Shown piece after piece: positions 51,586 through 60,976 of a stretch of DNA of 64,000 nt; the stretch's first letter is position 1, and the number at the start of each line of letters is the position of its first letter. The DNA is taken from positions 62,001 to 126,000 of the forward strand of contig JANMDQ010000003.1 in the NCBI GenBank assembly GCA_031376385.1, given 5' to 3'. The notes beneath the pieces were generated by a model. The model was given only the letters and a program-made list of their open reading frames with translations. It was not told where the DNA came from and made no database searches. The stretch is from Aquisediminimonas sp031376385 (GTDB taxonomy: Bacteria > Pseudomonadota > Alphaproteobacteria > Sphingomonadales > Sphingomonadaceae). A program made the position numbers and the translations under genes.

Positions 51586-53025
51586 ATGACCAACAACGCA
51601 GCAACCGGGTTTTTCAAGTCATGGGCTTTGGCTGTTCCGCTCTGCATCGCGCTGATCCTCGCTTGGCTAAACCCTTCCGGATATCGGGGCGGAGGTGCAG
51701 ATGATTGGTACTATTTCCAAGCCGCTAAATGCATCGCTGCACAGGGATGGTGCACACCTGAAACGCATTGGGCGGCACGTTGGCCTTTGCTTTTGCCAAT
51801 GTCTTGGGCACTGCAGATTTTTGATGATGCCCGAACCGCGCTCAATTTTGTAAGTGCGGCCTTTTCGTTATCTGCTGTTGTCCTTGTAACACTGATTGCG
51901 AATAAACTGGGTGGAAGAGCCGCCGGCTGCTCTGCTGGGTTGATCTTCATCCTTACCCCAGCGGTCGCTAATCTGCTTCTTTTGCCAAATGTCGACATGG
52001 CTGAACTCGCATTTCTACTGGGTGGCACCTTATGCGGCATTGCATCTATGAAGCGGCGCTCGTCGTGGATTGCTGTGCTGGGGGGAATTTCGTTCGGCCT
52101 TGCTGTTGCGACGCGCGAAACTGCAATTGCTGTGATCGCGCCACTTTTTCTCGTCGCTCTCCGCCATTTAGAGCGTCATACTCTGATGCTTTTCTTATCA
52201 TCCTTTACGGTGATACCGGTCGGTGAAGCGATGTTTCATTGGTTGGATAGTGGAAATCCACTGCTGCGGCTAAACCTGGCTTTATCGCACACCACAATCG
52301 CATCCACAGAACTTCAAGGCGATGTCAGTATGACTTCGCCATTGTTCAACGCGGATGTCATATCACGTTGGCAACCTGCTTCTGGAATTAGATTGCATTG
52401 GATCATTGATCCATGGATCAACCTTTTCACAAACTGGGAATGTGGCTTACTCTTGTGCGCCGCTTTGGCTCTCGTAGCCGTCAGACACCGCAGCGTCTCC
52501 TCTCATACACAAGTCTTGGCAGCAGTCGCCCTCATGGCCTCCCTTTTACTGGTTTATGGACTGGCTATTGACCCAAAGCCGCGCATGTTCATGTTTGCGA
52601 TTTCAGTTGCTGCCATCTTGATCGGCATGTTTTGCGCTGACCAATGGCGTGAAGGGAAGAGCAAGTTATATGTGGTTATCATGCACCTTATTCCCGCGGT
52701 GACTGTCTTTCCTGTTGCCACTTCGACCAACTGGCTGAGAGCTGAAAATATTGCAAAGCAATGGATGGCTGAAACGGGCTTTCGCGCAAATGTAACAGAA
52801 AATAGCCGGCGCAGACTCGCTATGGTTCCAGGAATACTGGAATTACCTGTGTCAACTTCTCGACCTTTACTCACCCTAGAATTCAGCGATTGTCGAAAAA
52901 ATGCCGCACGTGCAATTGATGTCCGCAACCCAGAGCCGGGACTTATGGCATGGTTGCGCGACAAAGGCCTGCTCCCTCCAAGCAATGAAATACTGATGTT
53001 GTGTTATTATAAACCAGAGTTCTAG
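51586..53025 (+). CDS. Polytopic membrane protein, glycosyltransferase-39/ArnT-like
   Basis: 479 residues with ten or more hydrophobic spans. The first loop has GADDWYYFQAAKCIAAQGWCTPETHWAARWPLLLP, with the acidic pair (DD) after the first helix that is typical of GT-C glycosyltransferases (PMT/ArnT). FLLGGTLCGIASMKRRSSWIAVLGGISFGLAVATRETA is the usual middle motif (ATRETA). The C-terminal soluble part is short. Donor and acceptor are unknown. A GC-rich imperfect hairpin follows (53037-53079). Confidence 0.7.
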   Translation: MTNNAATGFFKSWALAVPLCIALILAWLNPSGYRGGGADDWYYFQAAKCIAAQGWCTPETHWAARWPLLLPMSWALQIFDDARTALNFVSAAFSLSAVVLVTLIANKLGGRAAGCSAGLIFILTPAVANLLLLPNVDMAELAFLLGGTLCGIASMKRRSSWIAVLGGISFGLAVATRETAIAVIAPLFLVALRHLERHTLMLFLSSFTVIPVGEAMFHWLDSGNPLLRLNLALSHTTIASTELQGDVSMTSPLFNADVISRWQPASGIRLHWIIDPWINLFTNWECGLLLCAALALVAVRHRSVSSHTQVLAAVALMASLLLVYGLAIDPKPRMFMFAISVAAILIGMFCADQWREGKSKLYVVIMHLIPAVTVFPVATSTNWLRAENIAKQWMAETGFRANVTENSRRRLAMVPGILELPVSTSRPLLTLEFSDCRKNAARAIDVRNPEPGLMAWLRDKGLLPPSNEILMLCYYKPEF

Positions 53026-53036
53026 GCAAGAATTCC

Positions 53037-53079
53037 GGGGTTACGGTGGGGTTGCCACTGCGACTCCCACTGTAACTCC
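53037..53079. repeat. Imperfect hairpin after the GT39-like gene
   Basis: GGGGTTACGGTGGGG (53037-53051) pairs with CTCCCACTGTAACTCC (53064-53079) through most of its length. No T-run follows directly, so it is a hairpin of uncertain use. Confidence 0.6.
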
Positions 53080-53139
53080 GACACGCGCCATTTTATAGCG
53101 TGATGATCCAAAGATAACCCATGGCGTGAGGGAATTACC

Positions 53140-53265
53140 TTGAAACAAATCTTTAGAATAATTTTAAAGATGAAACGATCAGTGATGACATTTTTCGCAA
53201 TGTTGGCGCTTGGCTTGTTCAGTATGGGGATATTGGGCCGTAGGGTCAGCGCGTCAAAGCCCTAG
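53140..53265 (+). CDS. Possible 41-residue membrane/secreted peptide
   Basis: TTG start with GAGGGA seven bases upstream. The product is MKQIFRIILKMKRSVMTFFA followed by MLALGLFSMGILGRRVSASKP: a basic start and a single hydrophobic helix. An inner ATG at 53170 is an alternative. It overlaps the 3' end of the convergent gene by 20 bases. No family recognised; may be chance. Confidence 0.3.
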   Translation: MKQIFRIILKMKRSVMTFFAMLALGLFSMGILGRRVSASKP

Positions 53266-54118
53266 CAAACACAATAATATGATTGGCCACTGGCCGCTCG
53301 CGCCCCGGCACGTTGGTGTGTATGGGGCTGCTCAGGAGTTTTGGTGCGCCGCTTTTATCGGCTACGGCCATGGTTGCTGATCCGCCGCCGTCCATGTTGA
53401 TGGCCTCAGCTGCGCCCAGTTCGCGGAATAGGGCGACCATTTCGGGCAGGCTGGCCCCCATGCTATACCCGTCTTGGCGGCCATCGACGACGATCAGCCA
53501 TGCCGTCTTTCGGTTCGCCGACAGGCCCATGGCAGTGCGCGGTTCTTTGACGGCGTCACTGAAAAATTCACCTGGCGGCAAAGGTGTGTCAGCTCCTTTG
53601 GTGAGGAGGCGTGGCCCGGCGGAGACGGCATCGCTGGTTCGGCCAGCGCAGCGTTGCCCGTCATTGATGCGGATTTTCGCGCCGCGGATGCACAGGATCG
53701 CAGTGACGCGGTAATCCTGATCATACTCAACCGGCGATACCGGAAGCCCGCCGCCGCGTGCCATGCCGACTACGTTTACAGGCTGGCCTTCTTTGGGGTA
53801 ATAGTCCTCCCCGTTAAAACTGCCGCCGTTGACGGGGTTAAAGTAACCCGCGTTGATCGCCACTTGCGCGCCGGATATGGTCAGAAAGCTGCTGGTCGTA
53901 TGGGCGATCTGTTCCATCCCCATTGACCGATCAGGCGGCGTCATCGCCATTTTAAGGCCCGGTCGCGTCAGATCGAGCGTGATGATGTGCGCGACCATCG
54001 GCCTGTCGCCGCCTCTCACCTTCCGGTGATAGGTCACCCCGTCAAACAGAGGCTTGGCGTCGTCGGCATAAGCCGCCGTAGAACAGACCAAGAGGGTGAT
54101 AAGAGTGATGAGCCTCAT
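53246..54118 (-). CDS. Exported phosphodiester glycosidase family protein (NAGPA/DUF2233-like)
   Basis: 290 residues with a signal peptide (MRLITLITLLVCSTAAYA). INAGYFNPVNGGSFNGEDYYPKEGQPVN, SAGPRLL, RTAMGLSANRKTAWLIVVDGR and EAINMDGGGSATMAV are the conserved blocks of the uncovering-enzyme family. The open frame extends 33 codons upstream through a family A repeat (giving EAWALNQVQGDE), which is not native coding sequence. ATG 54118 gives the signal peptide. Substrate unknown. Confidence 0.86.
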   Translation of the reverse strand: MRLITLITLLVCSTAAYADDAKPLFDGVTYHRKVRGGDRPMVAHIITLDLTRPGLKMAMTPPDRSMGMEQIAHTTSSFLTISGAQVAINAGYFNPVNGGSFNGEDYYPKEGQPVNVVGMARGGGLPVSPVEYDQDYRVTAILCIRGAKIRINDGQRCAGRTSDAVSAGPRLLTKGADTPLPPGEFFSDAVKEPRTAMGLSANRKTAWLIVVDGRQDGYSMGASLPEMVALFRELGAAEAINMDGGGSATMAVADKSGAPKLLSSPIHTNVPGRERPVANHIIVFARALTR

Positions 54119-54174
54119 TTGCTTGCCCTGGAGCGGATTGCTCGAAATATGAATCACGCCCGTCCTCCTAAACT

Positions 54175-54300
54175 CGTCACCCTGAACTTGATTCAGGGCC
54201 CATGCCTCAATTTTCATGCAAGACTGGATGGTTCACGTTTGGCAACGACATTGAGGCATGGATGCTGAAACGGCGACCCGCTGGGCGCCAGCATGACAGT
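54175..54300. repeat. Family A paired hairpin repeat, variant
   Basis: The left arm CGTCACCCTGAACTTGATTC... (54175-54210) and right arm starting GAGGCATGGATGCTGAAA (54253-54300) enclose a spacer with AAGACTGGATGGTTCACG. Its right-arm hairpin has an altered, longer tip (CGGCGACCCGCTGGGCGCC) but keeps the ATGCTG/CAGCAT base. The 54119-54324 gap is essentially this element. Confidence 0.8.
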
Positions 54301-54324
54301 GGTGCAGATTTTACGCAATCCGCT

Positions 54325-54876
54325 TTAAATTGCCTTCACCATTGTCGCCAGTGGAACGGGGACGGCACCATTTTCATCAAACCATTCGGATTCCACGACA
54401 TAGCCTGCGCGAAGGTAGAGCGGCATGCCTGCCATCGTTGCCGCCATTTCGAGGGCTTTGAACCCCGCGGCCCGCGCTGCGGCTTCGCCTGCTTCCAAGA
54501 TCATGGTGCCGACGCCGCGCCGCGTAAAATCAGGGTTGGTATACATGGCGCGGATGCGACCGCGTTCGGTTGCTGGATCGAGCAGCCTTGCACTGCGCCC
54601 TGCACTGTGATTGCCGCCGTAAAGCGTTGCCCGGTGTGACCATCCGCCACAGCCGGCCAATATGTCGCCACACCAGACCGTGAAATAGGTGCCATCTTCA
54701 ATCAATTGCGTGTCCAGACCCATGCCAGCAGACGAGGACTCGACTTGCGCTGCCGACAGAAAACCCTTTTGCAACTCCCGGATTGCCCGATCCATCAAAG
54801 CGCGAATGGCGTCGATATCCGCTGCATTTGCGATTCGGATGTGGAGGGGAAGGGGCGGCTGGTCGGAAGTGCTCAT
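54325..54876 (-). CDS. GNAT-family N-acetyltransferase
   Basis: 183 residues. IRIANAADIDAIRALMDRAIRELQKG opens the fold. AMYTNPDFTRRGVGTMILEAGEAAARAAGFKALEMAATMAGMPLYLRAGY holds the acetyl-CoA loop (RRGVGT) and the final strand and Tyr. ATG 54876 (MSTSDQPPLP) is chosen; 12 further codons are open upstream. Acceptor unknown. Confidence 0.88.
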   Translation of the reverse strand: MSTSDQPPLPLHIRIANAADIDAIRALMDRAIRELQKGFLSAAQVESSSAGMGLDTQLIEDGTYFTVWCGDILAGCGGWSHRATLYGGNHSAGRSARLLDPATERGRIRAMYTNPDFTRRGVGTMILEAGEAAARAAGFKALEMAATMAGMPLYLRAGYVVESEWFDENGAVPVPLATMVKAI

Positions 54877-55072
54877 GCTGTTTCGGCTAATATATGCCGC
54901 CTGTTCACACAAGGTTTATCCCCGGTTTATCTGCCATTCAGTTTCGCGGCGAAAAAATGAAAAAGACGAAAAAAAGCGTCTTTCTGAACGAGTTGGTTGG
55001 CTGATATTCAGGAACGGAGCGGCATAACCGGGTCATCGAGTTTCCCCAACCGTTCGATGAAAGGAACGAAAA

Positions 55073-55456
55073 ATGCGTAAGTCAATTTCAGCCCTAGCCG
55101 TCTCCGCGATGATCCTCCCTATGATTGCCGCAACACCAGTAGCAGCGCGTGATCGCTATTACGAAGGTGATCGGTATCAGGACAGCCGCTATGACGACGG
55201 TCGATATAACAACCGCTATGATGAGCGTTACGACGCTGGCTATAATCGTGGACCCCGGGAATGGCGCGGTTCGGACGGGCGGACCTATTGCCGCAAGTCT
55301 GATGGTACTGTCGGTCTGATCGTTGGTGCCGGTGCCGGTGCTCTTCTCGGACGTGCCGTTGATACACGCGGTGAGCGTGCCACAGGAACCATCCTTGGTG
55401 CAGCTGCCGGTGCCCTCATCGGTAAATCCCTCGCGAGCAAGCGTCGCTGCCGTTAA
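55073..55456 (+). CDS. Glycine-zipper 2TM surface antigen-type protein
   Basis: 127 residues. Signal peptide (MRKSISALAVSAMILPMIAATPVAA), then a Tyr/Arg/Asp-rich stretch (RYYEGDRYQDSRYDDGRYNN...) and the Rickettsia 17-kDa antigen glycine zipper: VGLIVGAGAGALLGRAVDTRGERATGTILGAAAGALIGKSL. The upstream gap (54877-55072) holds a small AAAGACG/CGTCTTT hairpin at 54962-54983. Envelope location expected. Confidence 0.88.
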   Translation: MRKSISALAVSAMILPMIAATPVAARDRYYEGDRYQDSRYDDGRYNNRYDERYDAGYNRGPREWRGSDGRTYCRKSDGTVGLIVGAGAGALLGRAVDTRGERATGTILGAAAGALIGKSLASKRRCR

Positions 55457-55505
55457 CGCCAGCCGCTCTTAACAGATCCAGTCGCTCTTAACAGACGAAG
55501 TCTAT

Positions 55506-55555
55506 TCCCCCGGATCAACGCCTTATTCAGAGGCGGTGGTCCGGGGGATTCTTTT
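55506..55555. terminator. Bidirectional hairpin between convergent genes
   Basis: TCCCCCGGA (55506-55514) pairs with TCCGGGGGA (55540-55548), with a partial inner CGCC/GGCG stem. TTCTTTT follows on the plus strand. It lies between the glycine-zipper gene and the thiolase. Confidence 0.75.
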
Positions 55556-55558
55556 GGG

Positions 55559-56806
55559 TCAGATGCGCTCGATGATGATCGCAGGGGCCATGCCGCCCGC
55601 CGCGCACATCGTCACTAGGCCGCGCTTCAGGTCGCGGCGTTCGAGTTCATCGAGCACTGTGCCGATCAGCATAGATCCCGTTGCGCCGATGGGATGGCCA
55701 AGTGCGCAGGCCCCGCCGTTTACATTCACTTTATCGCGGTTCAGTTTCAGATCGCGAATGAATTTTTCGGCAACGACTGCAAAGGCTTCGTTGATTTCCC
55801 ACAGGTCGATGTCGTCCGCTGTGAGCCCAGCTTTGGCCAGCACCTTTTGCGCGGCTGGCACAGGGGCGTTCAGCATCAGGGTAGGGCAATCGCCGACATT
55901 GGCATAAGCGACAATCCGCGCACGCGGCTTCAGGCCATTCTTCTCGGCATAGGCCTTGGATGACATGAGAAGCGCCGCTGCGCCGTCGACGACGCCTGAT
56001 GAGTTGCCCGCATGATGCACGCCCGTCCAGTTGAGATCAGGATATTTCATCTGGATAAGCTTGCGGAATGTAATACCACCCAGTTCAAAATCGGCGATCC
56101 CGTCAAAGCTGGCTTTCAGCGCGCCAAGCCCTTCAAGAGTGGTGTCGGGCCGCGGAAATTCTTCATGGTCAAGTGCGACGGTGCCATCATCATTGTAAAC
56201 GGTGACCAGCGATTTGGCGAAACGGCCTTCCGCAATCGCTACTTTGGCCTTTTGCTGGCTATCATAACCAAGCGCATCAACATCGGCCCGGGTAATGCCT
56301 TCTTTCGCGGCAATCGCATCTCCGCAGACGCCTTGGTGAGACTGCGGATGCTTCATCATCAGGCGCATATTGCCGCTGCCCATGCCCATCGGCTTGATGC
56401 CAGCGGCGGATTCTTCGGCAGCGATCACTTGCGTGTAGCTCATCATTTCAGTGCCGCCCGCAACCATCAGGTCTTCCATGCCCGACATGATGGCCGCAGT
56501 CGCCAAGTTGACCGAGGTGATGCCGCCGCCACAGAAGCGGTCCAGCGTCATGCCGCTGGCCTTGATGTCATAGCCAGCGTCCAGCGCGGCCATCCGGCCC
56601 AAATCGCCGCCTTGTTTGCCCTTTTGGGTGCTGGTGGACCAGATGATGTCATCCACCTCTGCGGTGTTGACGTCGTTGCGATCTTTCAGCGCCTTTAGCA
56701 CTGTTGCAGCGAGATGCTGCGGATGAAGGTGAGAGAGCGCGCCCTTGCCGGGCTTGCCAATCCCGCGCGGGGTGCGGACAGCGTCAATGATATAAGCTTC
56801 GGCCAT
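55559..56806 (-). CDS. Acetyl-CoA C-acyltransferase (thiolase)
   Basis: 415 residues from ATG 56806 (AAAGGAA upstream; the frame opens 28 codons earlier). The acylated Cys is in LDRFCGGGITSVNLA, with the catalytic His in CALGHPIGATGS and the second Cys in VTMCAAGGMAPA; NEAFAVVAE is also present. DRFCGGG instead of the usual NRFCASG/NKVCGSG marks a branch of long-chain FadA-like/acetyl-CoA acetyltransferases in alphaproteobacteria. It could link to the CoA-transferase at 37 kb in ketone-body use. Confidence 0.92.
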   Translation of the reverse strand: MAEAYIIDAVRTPRGIGKPGKGALSHLHPQHLAATVLKALKDRNDVNTAEVDDIIWSTSTQKGKQGGDLGRMAALDAGYDIKASGMTLDRFCGGGITSVNLATAAIMSGMEDLMVAGGTEMMSYTQVIAAEESAAGIKPMGMGSGNMRLMMKHPQSHQGVCGDAIAAKEGITRADVDALGYDSQQKAKVAIAEGRFAKSLVTVYNDDGTVALDHEEFPRPDTTLEGLGALKASFDGIADFELGGITFRKLIQMKYPDLNWTGVHHAGNSSGVVDGAAALLMSSKAYAEKNGLKPRARIVAYANVGDCPTLMLNAPVPAAQKVLAKAGLTADDIDLWEINEAFAVVAEKFIRDLKLNRDKVNVNGGACALGHPIGATGSMLIGTVLDELERRDLKRGLVTMCAAGGMAPAIIIERI

Positions 56807-56990
56807 GGGGTGTTCCTTTGAAAAGTTAGGTTTGATTACCCGGGACTTTACGTAAACGGAAAGCGGATGCAAGCGCGAAGTGGGGCACATTTGCGTGAAC
56901 GCAGCCGCTGAGTTGCTTTAGGTTGAACCTGCAAGCCCCCTCGGCTAAGGGCTGCGCTTCATATTTCATATAGTTACGGATCTAGCTCCC

Positions 56991-57554
56991 ATGTTTAAGT
57001 TTCTTCTTGTCGTCCATGCGCTGATTTCGGCCTCGTTGGTTGGGATCATTTTGATGCAGCGATCAGAAGGCGGTGGTCTTGCGGGCGGCGGCAGCCCAAC
57101 GGGGATGCTGTCGGCACGCGGGGCAGGGGATTTCCTGACGCGGACGACAGCAATTTTGGCGACGCTGTTTGTAACGCTGTCGATTGCGATTGCCGCGTTG
57201 GCATCCTTCAATCGCGGTCCGCGCGAACTGGACGAAAGCTTGAAGCGTGCGCCAGTGACCGCGCCTGCCGTTCCAACAGTCCCAATGGCAGGTGGCGCTC
57301 AGCCTGCTACCCAACCAATTGCTGCGCCTGCTGTGCCGCCGACATTGCCGATCCTGCCAAATAACGCCACGCCCAAAGCAGATGAAAAGCAGGCCGCGCC
57401 GAAAGTAGAGCGGAAAGAAGCCACTCCGGCCAAGCGTGATGCAGCTGTTGCGCCGAAGCCGCCAGTGAAGATTGATTTGCCGCCGATCGCAACGCCTGCC
57501 GCGCCAAAGGTTGATGCCACTCCGGCTGTCCCTGCACCCACGCCGCCGCAATAA
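56991..57554 (+). CDS. secG: Preprotein translocase subunit SecG
   Basis: 187 residues. FLLVVHALISASLVGIILMQRSEGGGLAGGGSPTGMLSARGAGDFLTRTTAILATLFVTLSIAIAALAS is a complete two-helix SecG. A ~110-residue Pro/Ala/Lys tail follows, as in other alphaproteobacteria, and is likely disordered. pyrG follows after 65 bases, a conserved order in this class. Confidence 0.93.
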   Translation: MFKFLLVVHALISASLVGIILMQRSEGGGLAGGGSPTGMLSARGAGDFLTRTTAILATLFVTLSIAIAALASFNRGPRELDESLKRAPVTAPAVPTVPMAGGAQPATQPIAAPAVPPTLPILPNNATPKADEKQAAPKVERKEATPAKRDAAVAPKPPVKIDLPPIATPAAPKVDATPAVPAPTPPQ

Positions 57555-57619
57555 AGTTACGAATAGGCGGATTTGGCCACTTGCCGAATCCCTGCTTAGA
57601 GGCTTAAGCCTTTTCTCCC

Positions 57620-59254
57620 ATGGCGCGGTTCATTTTCATCACCGGCGGCGTGGTCTCCTCGCTTGGTAAAGGTCTTATGGCTGCTTCTTTGGCGGCTCTC
57701 CTTCAGGCGCGGGGTTACACTGTCCGCATTCGTAAGTTCGATCCTTATCTCAATGTGGATCCAGGGACGATGTCGCCCTATCAGCACGGCGAAGTCTATG
57801 TGACGGATGACGGGGCAGAGACGGACCTTGATCTGGGCCATTACGAGCGGTTCACGGGTGTTTCGGCGCGGCAGTCTGATAACGTAACCTCTGGCCGCAT
57901 TTATCAGGGGATTATCGCCAAGGAACGGCGCGGGGATTATCTGGGCGCGACTGTTCAAGTGATCCCGCATGTCACCAACGCGATCAAAGAATTCGCGCAG
58001 GCTGATACGGATGACCTAGATTTCGTGCTGTGCGAAATTGGCGGCACTGTTGGTGATATCGAATCGCTGCCGTTTATTGAGGCGATCCGCCAAATGCGGA
58101 ATGATCTGGGGCGTGATCAAACGGTATTCATTCACGTAACGCTGGTGCCTTACATCGCAGCAGCAGGCGAATTGAAAACCAAGCCCACTCAGCATAGCGT
58201 GAAAGAATTGACAGCTCTCGGCGTGCAGCCAGACCTGCTGGTGTGCCGCAGCGAACAGCCCTTGCCCGACGCGGAGCGCAGCAAAATCGCGCAATTCTGC
58301 AACGTGCGCAAAGAGGCTGTGATCCCCGCGCTGGACGCGAAAAGCATTTATGACGTGCCGCTGACTTATCATGCCGAGGGCCTAGATGATGAATTGCTGC
58401 GCGCATTCGGGATAGAACCAAGCGCGACCCCTGATCTGTCGCGCTGGACCGAGATCAGCCACCGGCTGCATAATCCCGAAGGTGAAGTGAATATTGCCGT
58501 CGTCGGCAAATATGTAGGCTTGCAAGACGCGTATAAATCTCTGAACGAAGCCCTTGTTCATGGCGGAATTGCCAACAAGGTTAAGGTCAATACGCACTGG
58601 ATCGACGCAGAATTGTTTGAGGCTGCGGACAATGATATTGCTGCGTTGCTGGAGCCGATGGATGCCATTCTGGTGCCTGGGGCCTTTGGGGAGCGCGGCG
58701 CGGCAGGCAAAATTGCCAGCATCCGTTTCGCCCGCGAGCGACTAATTCCCTATTTCGGCATCTGCTTCGGCATGCAAATGGCCTGCGTTGAGGCCGCGCG
58801 GAATTTGGCCGGGATTGCTGCGGCATCCTCGACTGAATTTGGCCAAACAAGCGAACCCGTTGTTGGTCTGATCACTGAATGGATGACAGCAGAAGGCATT
58901 CAAAAGCGCGAAGAAGGCGGCGACCTTGGCGGCACGATGCGGCTTGGTGCTTATGAGGCTACGCTGGCTGGCAATAGTCATGTTGCGGCGATTTATGGCG
59001 GCACGACCATTTCTGAACGCCACCGCCATCGTTATGAAGTCAATGTCAATTACCGCGCGGCGCTTGAGGCCGGCGGGCTGGTGTTCAGTGGCATGTCACC
59101 CGATGGCGAATTGCCTGAGATTGTTGAACGACCAGACCATCCATGGTTCGTAGGCGTGCAGTTTCACCCTGAACTTAAATCCAAACCCTTTGATCCCCAT
59201 CCCTTGTTCGCGAGCTTCATTGAAGCCGCACTGAAGCAGAGCCGATTGGTATGA
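57620..59254 (+). CDS. pyrG: CTP synthase
   Basis: 544 residues; UTP, ATP and glutamine to CTP. The synthetase domain starts RFIFITGGVVSSLGKGLMAASL, with DPYLNVDPGTMSPYQHGEVYVTDDGAETDLDLGHYERF and CEIGGTVGDIESLPF. The glutaminase domain has the Cys in YFGICFGMQMACVE and the His-Glu in VQFHPELKSKP. Complete. Overlaps the next gene by four bases. Confidence 0.97.
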   Translation: MARFIFITGGVVSSLGKGLMAASLAALLQARGYTVRIRKFDPYLNVDPGTMSPYQHGEVYVTDDGAETDLDLGHYERFTGVSARQSDNVTSGRIYQGIIAKERRGDYLGATVQVIPHVTNAIKEFAQADTDDLDFVLCEIGGTVGDIESLPFIEAIRQMRNDLGRDQTVFIHVTLVPYIAAAGELKTKPTQHSVKELTALGVQPDLLVCRSEQPLPDAERSKIAQFCNVRKEAVIPALDAKSIYDVPLTYHAEGLDDELLRAFGIEPSATPDLSRWTEISHRLHNPEGEVNIAVVGKYVGLQDAYKSLNEALVHGGIANKVKVNTHWIDAELFEAADNDIAALLEPMDAILVPGAFGERGAAGKIASIRFARERLIPYFGICFGMQMACVEAARNLAGIAAASSTEFGQTSEPVVGLITEWMTAEGIQKREEGGDLGGTMRLGAYEATLAGNSHVAAIYGGTTISERHRHRYEVNVNYRAALEAGGLVFSGMSPDGELPEIVERPDHPWFVGVQFHPELKSKPFDPHPLFASFIEAALKQSRLV

Positions 59255-59997
59255 TGATGACTAACACAAGTGAGGCAAAACCGTTCCCGCGCATTTGGCC
59301 TGCGCTCGGCTGGATCGTCTTTTATTTCATTCTGCAATTGGTCTGCACTGTCGTGGCAATCGCGGTGGCGACTGTTGCCAATCCGGATAGCATGACGGCT
59401 GCGATCAGTGATCCGTCAAAAGCAATGGCTGATCCTGCGGTCGCCATGTCAGTTGTTTGGGGTCTTGTCGGGGCGGGCGCCATCACGCTGGCGGCAATAG
59501 CATTTAATGTCCGCAAAGAAGGGCGCGCTGCAAAGATTGGCCTTTTTGCAAAATCGCGTTTGTCTGTGATTGAAACATTGGGAACAGCGGTGGTCCTGTT
59601 GTTGGGTGCGTTCGTATTGAACTGGGCCTACACGACCTATGTTGTGCCGGGCGTAGAATTGCAGGCGGACGTTGTGGCGATGCTGAAGGCGCTAGACGCC
59701 ACTCCATTAGGAACGGCGCTGAAATTCATTGCCGTTGCGTTACTGGCCCCGACCATTGAGGAGCTGCTATTCCGGGGCTATTTGCAGACTTCGCTCACCA
59801 ATCGGATGAACCATCATATTGCGATCTGGCTCGCGGCTTTGGTTTTCGCACTTGTTCATATGCAACCACTCGCGACACCTGCACTGATGATACTTGGGGC
59901 CGCCTTTGGTTATCTCTATCATAGAACAGGTTCACTGCTGACCTGCATCCTGTTGCATGTTGTCAATAACAGCGCCGCCTTGGCTTTTTCGGGTTAA
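59251..59997 (+). CDS. CPBP-family intramembrane glutamic protease
   Basis: 248 residues with about seven spans. Motif 1 is the glutamate pair in APTIEELLFRGYLQTSL, motif 2 is FALVHM, and motif 3 has LLHVVNN. Start at one of three adjacent ATG codons. The ATGA overlap with pyrG couples them, though a functional link is not obvious. Confidence 0.88.
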   Translation: MMMTNTSEAKPFPRIWPALGWIVFYFILQLVCTVVAIAVATVANPDSMTAAISDPSKAMADPAVAMSVVWGLVGAGAITLAAIAFNVRKEGRAAKIGLFAKSRLSVIETLGTAVVLLLGAFVLNWAYTTYVVPGVELQADVVAMLKALDATPLGTALKFIAVALLAPTIEELLFRGYLQTSLTNRMNHHIAIWLAALVFALVHMQPLATPALMILGAAFGYLYHRTGSLLTCILLHVVNNSAALAFSG

Positions 59998-60016
59998 GGC
60001 TCTCGTCAGTCCCCAT

Positions 60017-60070
60017 CCGCTCAGGCTGAGCGGGTGCTCCTAGATTGCTTCGCTCTGCTCGCAATGACGA
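60017..60070. repeat. Composite hairpin repeat
   Basis: CCGCTCAGGCTGAGCGG (60017-60033, 7-bp perfect stem) is followed by ATTGCTTCGCTCTGCTCGCAAT, a second inverted motif (ATTGC...GCAAT) common between sphingomonad genes. It occupies most of the 59998-60159 gap. A related palindrome is at about 37005-37023. Confidence 0.75.
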
Positions 60071-60159
60071 TGCACTGTGTGACGCCCATCACAACCCCCT
60101 CGCAATTCGTTGCGTATCGCGTCATCATCGGCAGCTGGAAACTGCCAAAAGGATGAACG

Positions 60160-60846
60160 ATGGACGCACAAAGCTTGTCAGCACTCTTACCTGCCGGATC
60201 GCTCTTTGCGGCGTGTCGGTCTGATGAACTGACCGATTTACTCTCCCTTGCCAGTCAGCAAGTGATGAAAAAGGGGCAGACTTTGTTGTTGCAGGGTGAC
60301 CCCGGCGATGCTCTCATCATCCTCCTGACCGGCCAAGCGCGCGTGACAATGGTGGCAAGCAACGGGCGGGAAATCACCCTTGATTATGCTGATCCCGGCA
60401 GTGTCTTGGGCGAAATTGCTGTGCTCGACGGTGGGGAGCGGACGGCGTCGGTCATTGCGATTTCAGAGGGCAGCTATTTGCGTCTCACACGTGCGGCGTT
60501 TGAGGCCTTTGTTGAGCGTCAGCCGGGAATGGCCTGGCGTCTGCTTCGCGGTCTTGCCTCGCGCTTGCGCCAAACCAATGCGATGATTGAGAGCGACCGG
60601 GCCTTTGCGTCTGGCCCACGATTGGCGCGCTATATCCAACGGCTGACGCTTCACGAAAGCAGCGACGGTCGGCTGCGGCTTGACCTCAATCAAACCGAGC
60701 TGGGTGCCTTCGCGGGGATGAGCCGCGAACATATCAATCGGCAGCTCTCGGCGTGGGTAGATTGCGGGATCATCGCTCTCGAACATGGGCGGATACGAAT
60801 TTTGGATAGCAGTTTCCTGTCAGACATTGCGGCGTCTTGCGAATAA
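60160..60846 (+). CDS. Crp/Fnr-family transcriptional regulator
   Basis: 228 residues. Cyclic-nucleotide-type sensor domain (LQGDPGDALIILLTGQARVTMVASNGREITLDYADPGSVLGEIAVLDGGERTASVIAI), a long dimer helix, and a C-terminal winged HTH (DLNQTELGAFAGMSREHINRQLSAWVDCGII). PGSVLGEIAVLDGGERTAS has the phosphate-cassette pattern GEIA...RTA of CRP. It lacks the N-terminal Cys set of FNR. A terminator separates it from cfa. Confidence 0.9.
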   Translation: MDAQSLSALLPAGSLFAACRSDELTDLLSLASQQVMKKGQTLLLQGDPGDALIILLTGQARVTMVASNGREITLDYADPGSVLGEIAVLDGGERTASVIAISEGSYLRLTRAAFEAFVERQPGMAWRLLRGLASRLRQTNAMIESDRAFASGPRLARYIQRLTLHESSDGRLRLDLNQTELGAFAGMSREHINRQLSAWVDCGIIALEHGRIRILDSSFLSDIAASCE

Positions 60847-60941
60847 CCGCCACTTGCGCGGGCTAAGCTCATTCTAGCGCGACCCCAGAGTGAGCGAGGG
60901 GGATTTTCAAAAAGACGCAGCATTGGCACAGGAATGAAGGG

Positions 60942-60976
60942 CAGTCGGATCAGGAAACTGGTCCGGCTGCTTTTTT
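60942..60976 (+). terminator. Intrinsic terminator before cfa
   Basis: An 11-bp stem (60942-60952 with 60959-60969, two G-U pairs), loop GGAAAC, then CTTTTTT. It rules out the earliest in-frame start (TTG at 60975) of the cfa frame. Confidence 0.85.

Noticed and set aside
51344..51589. 81-codon frame before the GT39-like gene
   Set aside because: No ribosome-binding site, no recognisable fold and Cys/Arg-rich random-like composition.
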